33,359 nucleotides of DNA, taken from positions 1 through 33,359 of the forward strand of contig CAJXWT010000016.1 in NCBI GenBank assembly GCA_913062595.1. Direction: 5' to 3'. The DNA is from an uncultured Fidelibacterota bacterium. GTDB taxonomy: Bacteria > Fidelibacterota > Marinisomatia > Marinisomatales > TCS55. The notes beneath the pieces were generated by a model, which had not been told where the DNA came from, ran no database searches, and saw only the letters and a list, made by a program, of their open reading frames with translations. The number at the start of each line of letters is the position of its first letter. Positions within the stretch are counted from its first letter, which is position 1. The translations under genes and the position numbers were made by a program. Below are positions 1 to 9,103 of the stretch, piece by piece.

Positions 1-204
1 TGTGCATCAGCCACATCCGCTAATGACGTTTTCCAAAGTCATGTGACGTTTCTTAATTTGGAAAATTTTAAGACACACACACCTGTATATATATGAGTAC
101 CGCCTTGGTGTATGCGTTCCCCTTACTGGCGTTCCCCTTATTGATATATATTTGACTAACCGCTACGACTAAGGCTGACTAAATGATTGGTTACTTTAAA
201 GAGA
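1..204. other. Intergenic stretch with no recognisable gene
   Basis: I see no coding region or RNA gene here. It is AT-rich and holds a short direct repeat, GCGTTCCCCTTA, at 114-125 and 129-140, spaced 15 nt start to start. There is also a short CA run (ACACACACAC) near 73-82. The next gene downstream, if any, lies outside the window. Confidence 0.6.
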
Positions 205-230
205 AAGCCCCCGATATAAATCGAGGGCTT
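205..230 (-). terminator. Terminator-like hairpin downstream of tRNA-Val
   Basis: Read on the minus strand, AAGCCCTCGAT, loop TTAT and ATCGGGGGCTT form an 11-bp stem with one G-T wobble, followed by TCTCTTT. It starts 9 nt past the tRNA 3' end. It probably terminates the lon-tRNA transcript. The T tract is interrupted, so termination strength is uncertain. Confidence 0.7.
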
Positions 231-238
231 CCGAGGCG

Positions 239-312
239 TGGGCGCTATAAGACTCGAACTTATGACTTCCGCCTTGTAAGGGCGGCGCTCTGACCAACTG
301 AGCTAAGCGCCC
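239..312 (-). tRNA. tRNA-Val (anticodon TAC)
   Basis: The minus strand folds into a complete cloverleaf of 74 nt. The acceptor stem is GGGCGCT/AGCGCCC. The D arm is GCTC...GAGC. The anticodon stem CCGCC/GGCGG carries loop CTTACAA, giving anticodon TAC, which reads the GTA codon and possibly other GTN codons. The T arm is ATAAG/CTTAT with loop TTCGAGT, and the discriminator base is A. The 3' CCA is not encoded, so it must be added after transcription. The gene begins 15 nt after the lon stop codon, so co-transcription with lon is likely. A terminator-like hairpin follows. Confidence 0.96.
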
Positions 313-327
313 GATAAACGCGCGAAA

Positions 328-2757
328 TTAAGAAACTTTTTTTAGTTTTGAGTTGGTTTTTCTTGGCGCAGGTTTTTGCTTTCTGCCGTTCAGGCTTGGT
401 ATGGCCACATCGATCACGTCCATGATCTCTTTGGCAAAATAAAAATTCAGGTCCTTTTTAATATGCGCAGGTATCTCTTCCAGATCTTTTTTATTATGGT
501 CAGGAAGAATAATATACCTGATGCCTGACCGGTGCGCCGCGGTTACCTTTTCCTTGACTCCACCAATAGGAAGCACATTTCCGCGCAGCGTAATCTCTCC
601 AGTCATGGCTAGCTTATCCTTTACCGGTTTACTGGTTAGTAATGATACAAGAGACGTAAACATGCTTACACCGGCAGATGGTCCGTCCTTTGGTATTGCG
701 CCAGCGGGCACGTGCACATGCACATCAGTCTTTTCATGGAAATCTTCCGCTATGCCCAGTATATCAGTATGGGAACGGACGTATGTCAGCGCCGCCGTTG
801 CTGATTCCTTCATTACATCTCCTAACTGGCCCGTTAAGGTCAGAATACCCTTGCCCTTCATCTTCGATGATTCTACAAAGAGAATGTCACCGCCGGCTGC
901 CGTCCAGGCTAACCCTATAACAACACCCGGTTTTGTAGTGCGCTCCGCCAATTCCGAATAAAAGCGAGGTGCGCCTAGATATTCCAGGACCTTTGCCTTG
1001 GTCACGCGTATTTTTTTAAAAGTTTTCTCTATCATGTCACGTGCTATCTTGCGCAGCACATTTGCGATCTCCCGTTCCAGGTTACGTACACCTGACTCCC
1101 TTGTGTACGAACGGACCAGTTCACTAATTGCCGCCTTATCTAACGATACTTCCTTTTTGGTTAAACCGTTTTCCTCAATTTGTTTTGGAATTAAATGACG
1201 CTGGGCGATCTTGATCTTTTCATCTTCGATATAACCGCTGAAATCAAGAATCTCCATCCGGTCCCGCAATGCCGGTGGTATGGCATCCTGGTAATTTGCC
1301 GTTGTAATGAACATCACTTTACTCAGGTCGAAATTTACTTCCAGGTAATGATCGCTGAAGGAATCATTCTGTTCCGGATCAAGAACTTCCAGCATAGCTG
1401 ATGATGGGTCACCACGAAAATCTGACCCCAGCTTATCAATCTCATCAAGCATAAAAACAGGGTTATTGGTCCCGGCCTTTTTCATTGATTGAATGATCCT
1501 GCCGGGCAAGGCACCGATATAGGTCCTGCGGTGCCCGCGAATCTCTGCTTCATCCCGGACGCCGCCAAGGGACATACGTACAAACTCGCGACCGATAGCT
1601 CTGGCGATTGATTTACCTAAAGATGTTTTTCCCACACCTGGAGGCCCCGAAAAACACAAAATGGGACCACGCACGACACCATCGGGGTTACGTGCCTGCT
1701 TCAAGTTCCGGACAGCCAAATATTCCAAGATACGTTCCTTGACCTTTTCCAATCCATAGTGATCCTCATCCAGGATCTTTTCCGCTTTTTTAACATTGAT
1801 CTGATCATCGCTTGATTTACTCCAAGGTAAGTCGGCCAGCCATTCGATATAGGTTCTTGACACAGAATATTCGGGAGATTGTGTCGGGATCCGGGTCAGA
1901 CGGTCCAGTTCCTTCATGGCTACCTTTTCTGCTTCTTCAGGTAAACCAGCTGCTTTAATCCGATCTTCCAGTTCCTTCATTTCTACTGTTTCTTCATCCT
2001 CGCCCAGTTCTCTCTTAATGGCTTTCATTTGTTCCCGCAGGTAATATTCCCGCTGTGTCTTGGAAATCTCGTCATGTACCTCAGTTTGTATCTCCTCACC
2101 AAGTTTAATTCGCTGTATCTCTCTGGTCAGCAATGTAATGGTTTTTTCCACCCGCTTTTTTACTTCCAGTTCTTCCAGGACCTCTTGTTTTTCCTGGTTT
2201 GACACGGTGAGAAGAGAAACAGCACGATCCGCCAAACGGGAGGGCTTCTGGATATTGGAAAGCATCCCGGAATGTTCCTCGGTTAGATTTGGCGCTACCT
2301 GGATAAGTTCCGTGAAGGTATCCCTGAGATTCTTGGCTAGTGCGTCCAGTTCCAGGTCATCGCCGACTGGATTATCCTTGATCCGTTCAACAACTGCCCT
2401 ATAGTAAGGTTCGGCATCTCCGAAACTGAGCAGCTTGACCCGTTCTATGCCCTGGACAATAGCTGATTTGCTATTGTCTGGCATATCAAAAACTTTCAGC
2501 ACAACACCAAGTGTGCCATAGGCATAGAGGTCTTCCGGTTTGGGATCTTCAATGGATCCATCTTCCTGGGCGACAACCACAATGTGTTTATCACCTGGAC
2601 CCAGATCTTCAATAAGTTTCAGAGATTTTTCCCGACCGATATAGATCGGAATAACCTGTTGCGGAAAAAGTACCGTATTGCGTAACGGCATTACCGGATA
2701 ATCATGGTCATCGGCAGGCGGTGTTGATTCTAAATCTTTGTCAAATCTTTCAGCCAT
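328..2757 (-). CDS. lon: ATP-dependent Lon protease (LonA type)
   Basis: This is a cytoplasmic AAA+ serine protease that degrades misfolded and short-lived regulatory proteins. At 809 residues it has the normal LonA length and layout. An N-terminal substrate-binding LON domain (about 20-215) is followed by a coiled-coil linker (about 190-290). The AAA+ module has Walker A GPPGVGKT at 371-378 and Walker B MLDEIDK near 436-442. The C-terminal protease domain (about 600-785) has the Ser-Lys dyad at S694 (PKDGPSAG) and K737 (GGVKEK). The 43-residue spacing between them matches E. coli S679/K722. The tail is short and basic. The ATG start is preceded by a GAGGAAT ribosome binding site. A candidate promoter and a perfect palindrome lie upstream. 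tRNA-Val follows 15 nt after the stop. Confidence 0.98.
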   Translation of the reverse strand: MAERFDKDLESTPPADDHDYPVMPLRNTVLFPQQVIPIYIGREKSLKLIEDLGPGDKHIVVVAQEDGSIEDPKPEDLYAYGTLGVVLKVFDMPDNSKSAIVQGIERVKLLSFGDAEPYYRAVVERIKDNPVGDDLELDALAKNLRDTFTELIQVAPNLTEEHSGMLSNIQKPSRLADRAVSLLTVSNQEKQEVLEELEVKKRVEKTITLLTREIQRIKLGEEIQTEVHDEISKTQREYYLREQMKAIKRELGEDEETVEMKELEDRIKAAGLPEEAEKVAMKELDRLTRIPTQSPEYSVSRTYIEWLADLPWSKSSDDQINVKKAEKILDEDHYGLEKVKERILEYLAVRNLKQARNPDGVVRGPILCFSGPPGVGKTSLGKSIARAIGREFVRMSLGGVRDEAEIRGHRRTYIGALPGRIIQSMKKAGTNNPVFMLDEIDKLGSDFRGDPSSAMLEVLDPEQNDSFSDHYLEVNFDLSKVMFITTANYQDAIPPALRDRMEILDFSGYIEDEKIKIAQRHLIPKQIEENGLTKKEVSLDKAAISELVRSYTRESGVRNLEREIANVLRKIARDMIEKTFKKIRVTKAKVLEYLGAPRFYSELAERTTKPGVVIGLAWTAAGGDILFVESSKMKGKGILTLTGQLGDVMKESATAALTYVRSHTDILGIAEDFHEKTDVHVHVPAGAIPKDGPSAGVSMFTSLVSLLTSKPVKDKLAMTGEITLRGNVLPIGGVKEKVTAAHRSGIRYIILPDHNKKDLEEIPAHIKKDLNFYFAKEIMDVIDVAIPSLNGRKQKPAPRKTNSKLKKVS

Positions 2758-2804
2758 AATAATTCCTCAATTAATTTTCACCTATTCAAGGCAAATAACA
2801 TACC

Positions 2805-2822
2805 ATACATATTAATATGTAT
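2805..2822. promoter_or_regulatory. 18-bp perfect palindrome upstream of lon (candidate operator)
   Basis: ATACATATTAATATGTAT is an uninterrupted 18-bp palindrome, centred about 56 bp upstream of the lon ATG. It covers the candidate -10 box of the promoter listed separately. A repressor operator is a reasonable guess, but such an AT-rich palindrome could also arise by chance. The consensus does not match CIRCE or any other operator I recognise. Confidence 0.4.
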
Positions 2823-2840
2823 ATTTGTCATGTTTTTCAA
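2812..2840 (-). promoter_or_regulatory. lon: Candidate sigma70-type promoter for lon
   Basis: On the minus strand, TTGAAA (2835-2840) and TATTAA (2812-2817) are separated by 17 nt. Each matches at least 4 of 6 consensus positions. The predicted start lies about 48 nt upstream of the lon ATG. The gap to the upstream gene (129 nt) is the largest between protein genes in this window, which supports a separate transcription unit. Confidence 0.4.
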
Positions 2841-2886
2841 GTTTTTTCCCAGATTATTTGCCATAAATACGTTCTTTTCAAGATTG

Positions 2887-3483
2887 TTAACCAATTTTAT
2901 CATACCGCAATGATTGTATGAAAAGCGTAAACTCCTCTAATCTACCTGTGATCACGGTATTCGGTCCCGTCAATTTGAAATAATACAAACCATCTGGCGT
3001 ATCCGCGATAGCACCCAAAAGACGGTAATTTGGTTTCGGTTGGGTAGCATCGGAAAAAGCCATCGTATTTGTATAGGTCCCCAGTATACTTATAATACTG
3101 ACCTGCATTCCATTGATATTCTCGGCCCGTATGTTTACTTCAGAATCTGATAATGAATAACCGAATTGACCGGACCACCTTTCCAGGTTATTGTCTATTG
3201 TTCCCCCAATATTTTTAAATATTGCCAAGGTGGCATCATCTGCCGCTACACCTAGGCGAAATTCCATTAAGCGCATGGAACTGGATGGCCTAATACCTGT
3301 CCAAGTATCTGGTACATTGGCCGATAAATTTCCGATTCTGGTACTATTTGAGTTTACCTCATTTTTCATTTTGATCTTTGTTTCTCCTGCGGTACCAGTT
3401 TCAGGCTGGCCGCGCGACACCAATTGCACTAGGATAACACCGGCAACGAGAGTCATGATAACAACAGTATTCCTGCTATTCAT
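2887..3483 (-). CDS. Membrane-anchored or exported protein of unknown function
   Basis: I do not recognise this family with certainty. The 198-residue protein starts with a hydrophobic segment (about 7-23) that looks like a signal anchor or uncleaved signal peptide. A polar Gly/Thr/Lys/Asn-rich linker follows, then a compact alpha/beta domain from about 50 to 195. The C-terminal stretch with YYFKLTGP and a final FIQSL recalls small periplasmic domains often annotated as hypothetical. The start is 8 nt after the lipA stop, and those 8 bases (CTGTACAG) are themselves a palindrome. I see no good Shine-Dalgarno sequence, so translation may depend on coupling. It is the last gene of the lipoate/2-oxoacid dehydrogenase run. 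A role linked to that complex is not supported by its sequence. Confidence 0.75.
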   Translation of the reverse strand: MNSRNTVVIMTLVAGVILVQLVSRGQPETGTAGETKIKMKNEVNSNSTRIGNLSANVPDTWTGIRPSSSMRLMEFRLGVAADDATLAIFKNIGGTIDNNLERWSGQFGYSLSDSEVNIRAENINGMQVSIISILGTYTNTMAFSDATQPKPNYRLLGAIADTPDGLYYFKLTGPNTVITGRLEEFTLFIQSLRYDKIG

Positions 3484-3491
3484 CTGTACAG

Positions 3492-4361
3492 TTACACAGC
3501 GGCCTTTACCAGTCGGGCCTGTTCGTCAGCATGGTATGAACTCCGTACCAGAGCTCCCGATTCCACTACTAAAAACCCTAATTCCAAACCGATGCATTTA
3601 TATTCTTCAAATTCCTGATCGGAAACATATCTCTCTACAGGAAGGTGATCACCAGTCGGCTGTAGATATTGCCCAATTGTAAATATTGAAACACCTGTAT
3701 CAACTACTTGTTTCATAGTTTCCATTACTTCTGTAGTCGTTTCACCCAGACCGACCATCATCCCGGTCTTTGTATGTAATCCATGTTTTACTGAAAACTT
3801 CAGTACATCCAGGCTGCGCTTCCAAATGGCCTGACTGCGAACCTGTTTACTAATCCTTTCTACACATTCTACATTATGGCTAAAAATCTTAGGTTCTGCT
3901 GCAAAAACTTTTAATAGTGCTGGCTTATATCCTTTGAAATCTGGTGTTAATACTTCCACTGTACAATCAGGAACATGATGGCGAACCTGGCGAATCGTAT
4001 CCGCCCAGATTTCCGCACCATAGTCGTTTTTGATGTCGTCTCGATCCACTGACGTGATCACCACATGGCGCAAATCCATTTTCTTCACAGCCAGGGCAGT
4101 TCGTACCGGTTCCAACGGATCATCCCAAGTCGGCTTCCCGGTTTTCACAGAACAGAATCCGCAAGCCCTAGTACACACATCTCCCAGGATCATGATCGTC
4201 GCCGTGCGTCGATCCCAGCATTCATAGATATTGGGGCAGCGGGCTTCTTCACAAACTGTATGCAGATTATTTGTTTTGACGACCTGATCAACAAATCGGT
4301 ACCCCGCACCCATCTGCAGCCGGATCTTTGGTTTATAGGGATTCTTTAATGCTGTTGTCAC
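3492..4361 (-). CDS. lipA: Lipoyl synthase
   Basis: This radical-SAM enzyme inserts two sulfurs into protein-bound octanoyl groups to make lipoyl cofactors. The 289-residue protein carries both [4Fe-4S] clusters. The auxiliary LipA-specific cluster is CEEARCPNIYEC (C37, C42, C48). The radical-SAM cluster is CTRACGFC (C63, C67, C70). The conserved C-terminal RSSYHA signature sits near 273-278, where a serine ligates the auxiliary cluster in characterised LipA. It sits 5 nt downstream of a methyltransferase gene, in the same run as lipB and the E1/E2/E3 genes, so its obvious substrate is the E2 encoded just upstream. Confidence 0.97.
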   Translation of the reverse strand: MTTALKNPYKPKIRLQMGAGYRFVDQVVKTNNLHTVCEEARCPNIYECWDRRTATIMILGDVCTRACGFCSVKTGKPTWDDPLEPVRTALAVKKMDLRHVVITSVDRDDIKNDYGAEIWADTIRQVRHHVPDCTVEVLTPDFKGYKPALLKVFAAEPKIFSHNVECVERISKQVRSQAIWKRSLDVLKFSVKHGLHTKTGMMVGLGETTTEVMETMKQVVDTGVSIFTIGQYLQPTGDHLPVERYVSDQEFEEYKCIGLELGFLVVESGALVRSSYHADEQARLVKAAV

Positions 4362-4366
4362 TTCGG

Positions 4367-5188
4367 TTATACCTTCTGAAATAAATAGATCATGTATTTA
4401 CGGTATTTTCTAAACTCTTCACTCTTCACTAAATCCAGTTGATCCATTTTACTGGATATGTTCTTCCCAAATAATGATTTCATTAATCGGTATGTGAGCG
4501 GATTTTTACGCTGCAATGATACCTGGGCATATTCCGCTGTAGGCAGGATAAATCGCTCGATGAAATGATGGGCCGCATCCAGCGTAGGCATGGTATTCTC
4601 AGTTTGATCATATTCTTTCAATAATTTGAAACCTGCTGCTTCAGCACCCTCCAGATACGCTTTCATCGGGTGGGATGATTTTAAATGGGGACTGCCTCTT
4701 TCATCACGATAACAAACAAAATAATCGGCCACCAGTAAATACCCACTAGTCCGTAATGCACGCCGTGCTGAGGTAAATCCCGGTTCAATCTTGATATAAC
4801 AAGCGCTTTCACTCTCCAGGATGAGGTCATAGGTGCGATCAGTTTCAAAATTCTCAAATTTTGATTTGAAGAATTGCAAAGCGCCGTTGAATTTTTCCTT
4901 GATCACTTCTTCCTGATAAGAATCAGGGGATAGTACATCTATATCAAAGCCACGCTCCTGTAAATACGCTGTGTTTCCGCCCACGCCACAGCCCACATCC
5001 AGAATAGATCGCACATCCTCCGGTATGAAGGAGGTTAAATGTTCGATATAGCGCCCCTGGGCATCAGCTATATCATCAATGGATAATGAATCCGCATTGA
5101 CTTTTTCCGGTTCGTCCCAGTAACCATAATGCAGATAGGGTGATCGGATCGTTTCCGCATACAGTTTTAATACATGGTCAATTGCCAT
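4367..5188 (-). CDS. Class I SAM-dependent methyltransferase, substrate unknown
   Basis: The 273-residue protein has methyltransferase motif I, ILDVGCGVGG (62-71), which binds S-adenosylmethionine. A LSPDSYQ-like segment follows (about 86-92). The N-terminal HYGYW (20-24) recalls small-molecule methyltransferases of the cyclopropane-fatty-acid/tocopherol/sarcosine-type superfamily, which often begin with a similar H-x-G-Y-W segment. The substrate cannot be read from the sequence. Its ATG overlaps the E2 stop codon by one base (TAATG), and lipA follows after 5 nt, so it is translated together with the lipoate/dehydrogenase genes. That placement is unusual. It may act on a lipoate-related or amino-acid-derived intermediate, but it could equally be an unrelated passenger. 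Confidence 0.88.
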   Translation of the reverse strand: MAIDHVLKLYAETIRSPYLHYGYWDEPEKVNADSLSIDDIADAQGRYIEHLTSFIPEDVRSILDVGCGVGGNTAYLQERGFDIDVLSPDSYQEEVIKEKFNGALQFFKSKFENFETDRTYDLILESESACYIKIEPGFTSARRALRTSGYLLVADYFVCYRDERGSPHLKSSHPMKAYLEGAEAAGFKLLKEYDQTENTMPTLDAAHHFIERFILPTAEYAQVSLQRKNPLTYRLMKSLFGKNISSKMDQLDLVKSEEFRKYRKYMIYLFQKV

Positions 5189-6426
5189 TAAAAGAGCCGT
5201 TCTAGATCCATGGTTTCCAGCTCATCTCGTACTGCATCGATGAACTGACTGCCGCCGGCACCATCAATGAGTCGATGATCAAAACCCAGGGTGAGTATCA
5301 TCATGCTACGGATACCGATCGTGTCCCCGGCTTCTGTTTCGATAACAACCGGTCGTTTTTTTATTGCGCCCACACCAAGGATACCCACATTTGGCTGATT
5401 GATAATAGGCGTACCCATGGTTACGTTAAATACACCGAAATTTGAAATGGAGAATGTGGATCCCTGCAACTCATCAGGACTTAGCTTTTTATCCCGTGTT
5501 CTTACCGTTATATCCCGGACACGGCGGCATAAACCAAGAAAATTAGCCTCTTCGCATTTTTCAATCACCGGTACCATCAACCCATTCTCTATTGAAACAG
5601 CCATACCAATATTTATATTTTTCTTGTGCACAATATTACCGCCCTCTAGCGAACAATTCATCAATGGGAATCGCTGAATTGCTTTTACCGCAGCAGTTAC
5701 AATAAATGGAGTATAGGTCAGGCTAAAACCTTCTCTACTGGAAAACGATTCTTCTTTCGCCGTTACATAATCTACAATCGTTGTCATATCGACTTCAGTC
5801 ATCACATGAACATGAGCAGCAGTATCTAGACTGGAACGCATATGGTCTGCTATCTTCTTGCGCATGTATTCCATCTCTTCAATATTATCGGACATGCTTA
5901 GTTTAGATGACGGCACGGGCTCACTGCGATCATCCAGATAAGCCAGTAAATCTTTTTTGGTAACACGACCACCCCTACCTGTGCCTTGAACCGTATCCAG
6001 TTCGGCCAAATGTACGTTCTTCTCCTGGGCTATTTTCATAACCACTGGCGTGAAAAATGACTTTCTTTTACCAGCCAACTTTTTTACAGTGGTTTTTCGT
6101 ATCGGCTTTTCCATTTGGGGTGCTTCAGCTTCCTTTGATACAATAGGTTCGGGTTGATCTTGAACTGTTGTCTCTATTGCAGCTTCTGTATCGGTATTTA
6201 TTCTGCCGATCACTTTACCCACATCAACCACATCGTTTGGTTCGGCCAGTATTTCAACCAAGGTACCGGACACCGATGCTGGGATTTCGGAGTCGACCTT
6301 GTCAGTTCCGATCTCCAGGAATATCTCGTCTTTTTCCACATTATCACCAATTTTCTTACGCCACTCAATTATCGTTCCCTCCGTGATGGATTCTCCCATT
6401 TTGGGCATTATAATATCTACTAACAT
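5188..6426 (-). CDS. Dihydrolipoamide acyltransferase (E2) of a 2-oxoacid dehydrogenase complex
   Basis: E2 core enzyme that transfers the acyl group from lipoamide to CoA. Domains in order: one lipoyl domain (about 1-75) with the modified lysine in GTDKVDSE (K43); a flexible Pro/Glu/Lys-rich linker; a peripheral-subunit-binding domain (about 124-165, with GTGRGGRVTKKDL); and the catalytic domain (about 185-412) with the HRLIDG motif (H384, D388). I chose the ATG at 6426, which overlaps the E1 TGA (TGATG) and is preceded by GGAG. A TTG three bases earlier would add one residue. The E1 fusion upstream resembles the branched-chain type, so the complex probably handles branched-chain 2-oxoacids. 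Sequence alone does not exclude a pyruvate dehydrogenase. Confidence 0.95.
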   Translation of the reverse strand: MLVDIIMPKMGESITEGTIIEWRKKIGDNVEKDEIFLEIGTDKVDSEIPASVSGTLVEILAEPNDVVDVGKVIGRINTDTEAAIETTVQDQPEPIVSKEAEAPQMEKPIRKTTVKKLAGKRKSFFTPVVMKIAQEKNVHLAELDTVQGTGRGGRVTKKDLLAYLDDRSEPVPSSKLSMSDNIEEMEYMRKKIADHMRSSLDTAAHVHVMTEVDMTTIVDYVTAKEESFSSREGFSLTYTPFIVTAAVKAIQRFPLMNCSLEGGNIVHKKNINIGMAVSIENGLMVPVIEKCEEANFLGLCRRVRDITVRTRDKKLSPDELQGSTFSISNFGVFNVTMGTPIINQPNVGILGVGAIKKRPVVIETEAGDTIGIRSMMILTLGFDHRLIDGAGGSQFIDAVRDELETMDLERLF

Positions 6427-8432
6427 CAATACTCCAATAGTTCGATTAATGCTTCTTCAATATCACTTACCTGTGGTAACACACCCGCTTCCAGATACAT
6501 GTTATAGGGCACCGGACTGTCTTTAGATGCAACTCTGCGAATGGGACCATCCAGCATTTCAAAACAACGATCGCTGATCAACGCAGATATTTCAGCTCCA
6601 GGCCCATTGGTTAGATTATCTTCGTACACTACCAGGGCTTTACCCGTCTTTTGAATAGATTTGTTTATCGTTGAAAAATCCAGTGGATTCAATGTACGTA
6701 AATCAATTATCTCTACAACACCATCATCAAGGGAAAGGGAATTTACTGCATCAATGGATTGCTGAACCATTGCACCCCAAGTGATTATAGAGATATCTGT
6801 ACCTTCTTTTACTAAATTGGCTTCACCAAATGGCAATAAATAATTTTCATCAGGTTCTGGACTTACCGCATAACCCTGGCGATAGATACCTTTGTGCTCC
6901 ATAAATATCACTGGATCGTCCATCCGACAGGCCATCTTTAATAGCCCCTTCGCATCTGCCGCGTTGGATGGATAAGCAATGTAAATCCCGGGCATATGGA
7001 TAAAATAACCATCAATTGATTGGCTATGGCATAAACCCCCATGAATGTAACCACCAACGGGAACGCGGATGACGGCAGGGCATGACCAGGCATTGTTAGA
7101 ACGGTACCGTATTGTAGCTAATTCATTGCGGATTTGCATCATTGCGGTCCAGATATAATCTCCAAACTGTATTTCCACTACCGGCTTATACCCAGCAGTT
7201 GCTAAACCGATTGCTGACCCAACTATTGAAGATTCGGCTAAAGGACCGTTAAATACACGGTCATGCCCGTATTTATCTGTTAATCCTTTTGTAGCGGTAA
7301 ATACTCCCCCTTTAGGATCAGCAATATCCTGTCCATAAATAATCATTTTATCATTCCGCTCCATTTCTTCTGCAAGAGCGTGATTTATCGCGTCAACAAA
7401 TACAATCTTTTCATTGATCGTTTTCATTGTTTGGCTACCATCAGGAAGTTTGCCACTGTAAACATGATCAGTAACTGTAGATGATTCAGGATGATCTTGC
7501 GCTTCCGCCCAATCAGCATCCTGGTCCACTTGGTCTTTAAGCTTAATTTCTATCTTTTCAAATTCTTCCTTTTTAATAACCTTATTGGAAATACACTCAT
7601 CTCTAAATTTCAGAATTGGATCATTTTTTTCCATTTCTTCTATTTCATCTTTCGTACGGTATTTTAAATGATCATCCGATGATGAGTGTGGTTTTAATCG
7701 ATCCACATGGGAAACTATAACTGCAGGTCCTTTTCCTTTCCGCGCTCTATCTACCGCCTTTTTAAACGCCAGGTGTGTCTCAAAATAATCAGAACCATCC
7801 ACATCGAATCGCCCAAGATTCTGGTAGCCGGATACCATTGAAAAGACAGACCCGCCAGAGGTTTGTTCTGAAATATGTACACTGATGGCATATTCGTTAT
7901 CCTGAATGTGAAATATGACCGGTAATTTTTCCCTGCTGGCCCAATTGAGTGCTTCATGAAAATCACCCTGGCTTGTTGTCCCTTCTCCCGATGAAACATA
8001 TACCACTTCTTTTTCCTTATTTAGCTTACAGGCCATGCCACAACCAACTGCTTGCAAAAACTGGGTTCCAGTAGGACTAGATTGTGTTACAATATTCAGT
8101 TCACGTTTGCCAAAGTGATGCGGCATTTGCCGACCTCCAGAAGAAGGATCATCTGCTTTTGCAAAGAAGGCCAGTAGTTGATCCTTTGCTGTCATACCCA
8201 ATCCAGTAGTAAACGCACCATCACGATAATAAGGATAGAACCAATCTTTACCAGGTTTTAACGTATGTGCGGCAGCTGTCTGTGCCGCTTCATGACCAGA
8301 ACAGGCCGTATGAAAGAACCCTTTTCCCTGCCGCAAAAGGATCATCATTTTTTCATCCAACTTGCGTGCCAAAACCATATTCTCATAGACATGGATCAGG
8401 TTCTTTTTTTGAAATCCATACAGGCGGGCCAT
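6426..8432 (-). CDS. 2-oxoacid dehydrogenase E1, alpha and beta subunits fused
   Basis: Thiamine-diphosphate-dependent decarboxylase of a 2-oxoacid dehydrogenase complex. The 668-residue chain joins what are usually two proteins. The alpha-like half (about 1-300) has the ThDP motif starting GEGTTSQGDFHEALN (149-163) and ending at N179. The beta-like half (about 340-668) starts at KTINEKIVFVDAINHAL and contains GPLAESS and GGYIHGG segments. A charged linker lies between them. The segment HSSSDDHLKYR resembles the phosphorylation-loop region of branched-chain E1 alpha, and with GEGTTSQGDFHEA this favours a branched-chain 2-oxoacid (acetoin/isovalerate-like) specificity over pyruvate. Similar fused E1 proteins are common in Bacteroidota and relatives. 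The start lies 2 nt after the lipB stop, and E2 overlaps its stop codon. Confidence 0.93.
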   Translation of the reverse strand: MARLYGFQKKNLIHVYENMVLARKLDEKMMILLRQGKGFFHTACSGHEAAQTAAAHTLKPGKDWFYPYYRDGAFTTGLGMTAKDQLLAFFAKADDPSSGGRQMPHHFGKRELNIVTQSSPTGTQFLQAVGCGMACKLNKEKEVVYVSSGEGTTSQGDFHEALNWASREKLPVIFHIQDNEYAISVHISEQTSGGSVFSMVSGYQNLGRFDVDGSDYFETHLAFKKAVDRARKGKGPAVIVSHVDRLKPHSSSDDHLKYRTKDEIEEMEKNDPILKFRDECISNKVIKKEEFEKIEIKLKDQVDQDADWAEAQDHPESSTVTDHVYSGKLPDGSQTMKTINEKIVFVDAINHALAEEMERNDKMIIYGQDIADPKGGVFTATKGLTDKYGHDRVFNGPLAESSIVGSAIGLATAGYKPVVEIQFGDYIWTAMMQIRNELATIRYRSNNAWSCPAVIRVPVGGYIHGGLCHSQSIDGYFIHMPGIYIAYPSNAADAKGLLKMACRMDDPVIFMEHKGIYRQGYAVSPEPDENYLLPFGEANLVKEGTDISIITWGAMVQQSIDAVNSLSLDDGVVEIIDLRTLNPLDFSTINKSIQKTGKALVVYEDNLTNGPGAEISALISDRCFEMLDGPIRRVASKDSPVPYNMYLEAGVLPQVSDIEEALIELLEY

Positions 8433-8434
8433 CT

Positions 8435-9103
8435 TTATCCACTCATTGATTCAGCAGTCTGAAACTGGCTCATAAATTTTTCTATAAGCACCTGCTTGAC
8501 TGAATCGACTGTTACCTCATCAGTTAAAAGCCTAGTCATACTGGTTACCCCGTATTCAAATATTCCACATGGTATAATGCCGCTGTAATAGGTTAGGTCA
8601 GGTGTTACATTCAGTGCAAAACCATGCATTGTTATCCACCGAGTCACACGCACACCTAAAGCTGCGATTTTTTCATCACCAACCCAAACACCCGTTAATC
8701 CATCTTTCCGCTCTGCTGTAATCTCATATTCAGCCAGCGTGTCAATGATGAGTTGCTCCAGACTGCGCATGTACCCGCTAATACTTTTTTTATAATTATG
8801 CAAATCCAAAATAGGATACCCAACCAATTGTCCCGGACCATGAAAGGTTACATCCCCGCCTCGTTCAATACGGTAAGTTTTCACCTTCCTAGGTGTGTGC
8901 TGCAGAATATGATTTTCATCCGCACTTTTCCCTAGGGTATAAACCGGTTCATGCTCTACCAGAATCAATGTATCGTTTATTTGACCGTTCCGTCTCTTTT
9001 CCACCAATTCTTTTTGCAGGTCCCAGACTTCTTTATAAGGTCTAGCACCGAGATCCAGGATGTCTATTTTTCTCATCGCTATATTATCTGGTTCCGTGAT
9101 CAT
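8435..9103 (-). CDS. lipB: Octanoyl-[ACP]:protein octanoyltransferase
   Basis: LipB moves octanoate from acyl-carrier protein to lipoyl-domain lysines, the step before LipA. The 222-residue protein shows RGGDVTFHGPGQLVGYP (81-97), the catalytic lysine in VGDEKIAALG (K145) and the catalytic cysteine in IIPCGIFEYGV (C179). The 34-residue spacing matches E. coli K135/C169. The start shown overlaps the lpd stop as ATGA. An internal ATG at residue 10 (MRKIDIL) is an alternative and would fit the usual LipB N-terminus better. The gene lies between E3 and E1, giving this operon its own lipoate attachment route. Confidence 0.96.
   Translation of the reverse strand: MITEPDNIAMRKIDILDLGARPYKEVWDLQKELVEKRRNGQINDTLILVEHEPVYTLGKSADENHILQHTPRKVKTYRIERGGDVTFHGPGQLVGYPILDLHNYKKSISGYMRSLEQLIIDTLAEYEITAERKDGLTGVWVGDEKIAALGVRVTRWITMHGFALNVTPDLTYYSGIIPCGIFEYGVTSMTRLLTDEVTVDSVKQVLIEKFMSQFQTAESMSG

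Noticed and set aside
114-140. Direct repeat GCGTTCCCCTTA twice, considered as a CRISPR or iteron
   Set aside because: Only two copies, 12 nt each with a 3-nt gap. There is no array, and no cas or rep gene is nearby.
521-961. Open frame of 146 codons on the plus strand
   Set aside because: It lies antisense inside lon, and its translation has no recognisable motif. It is a shadow frame, as are the other plus-strand frames in the window.
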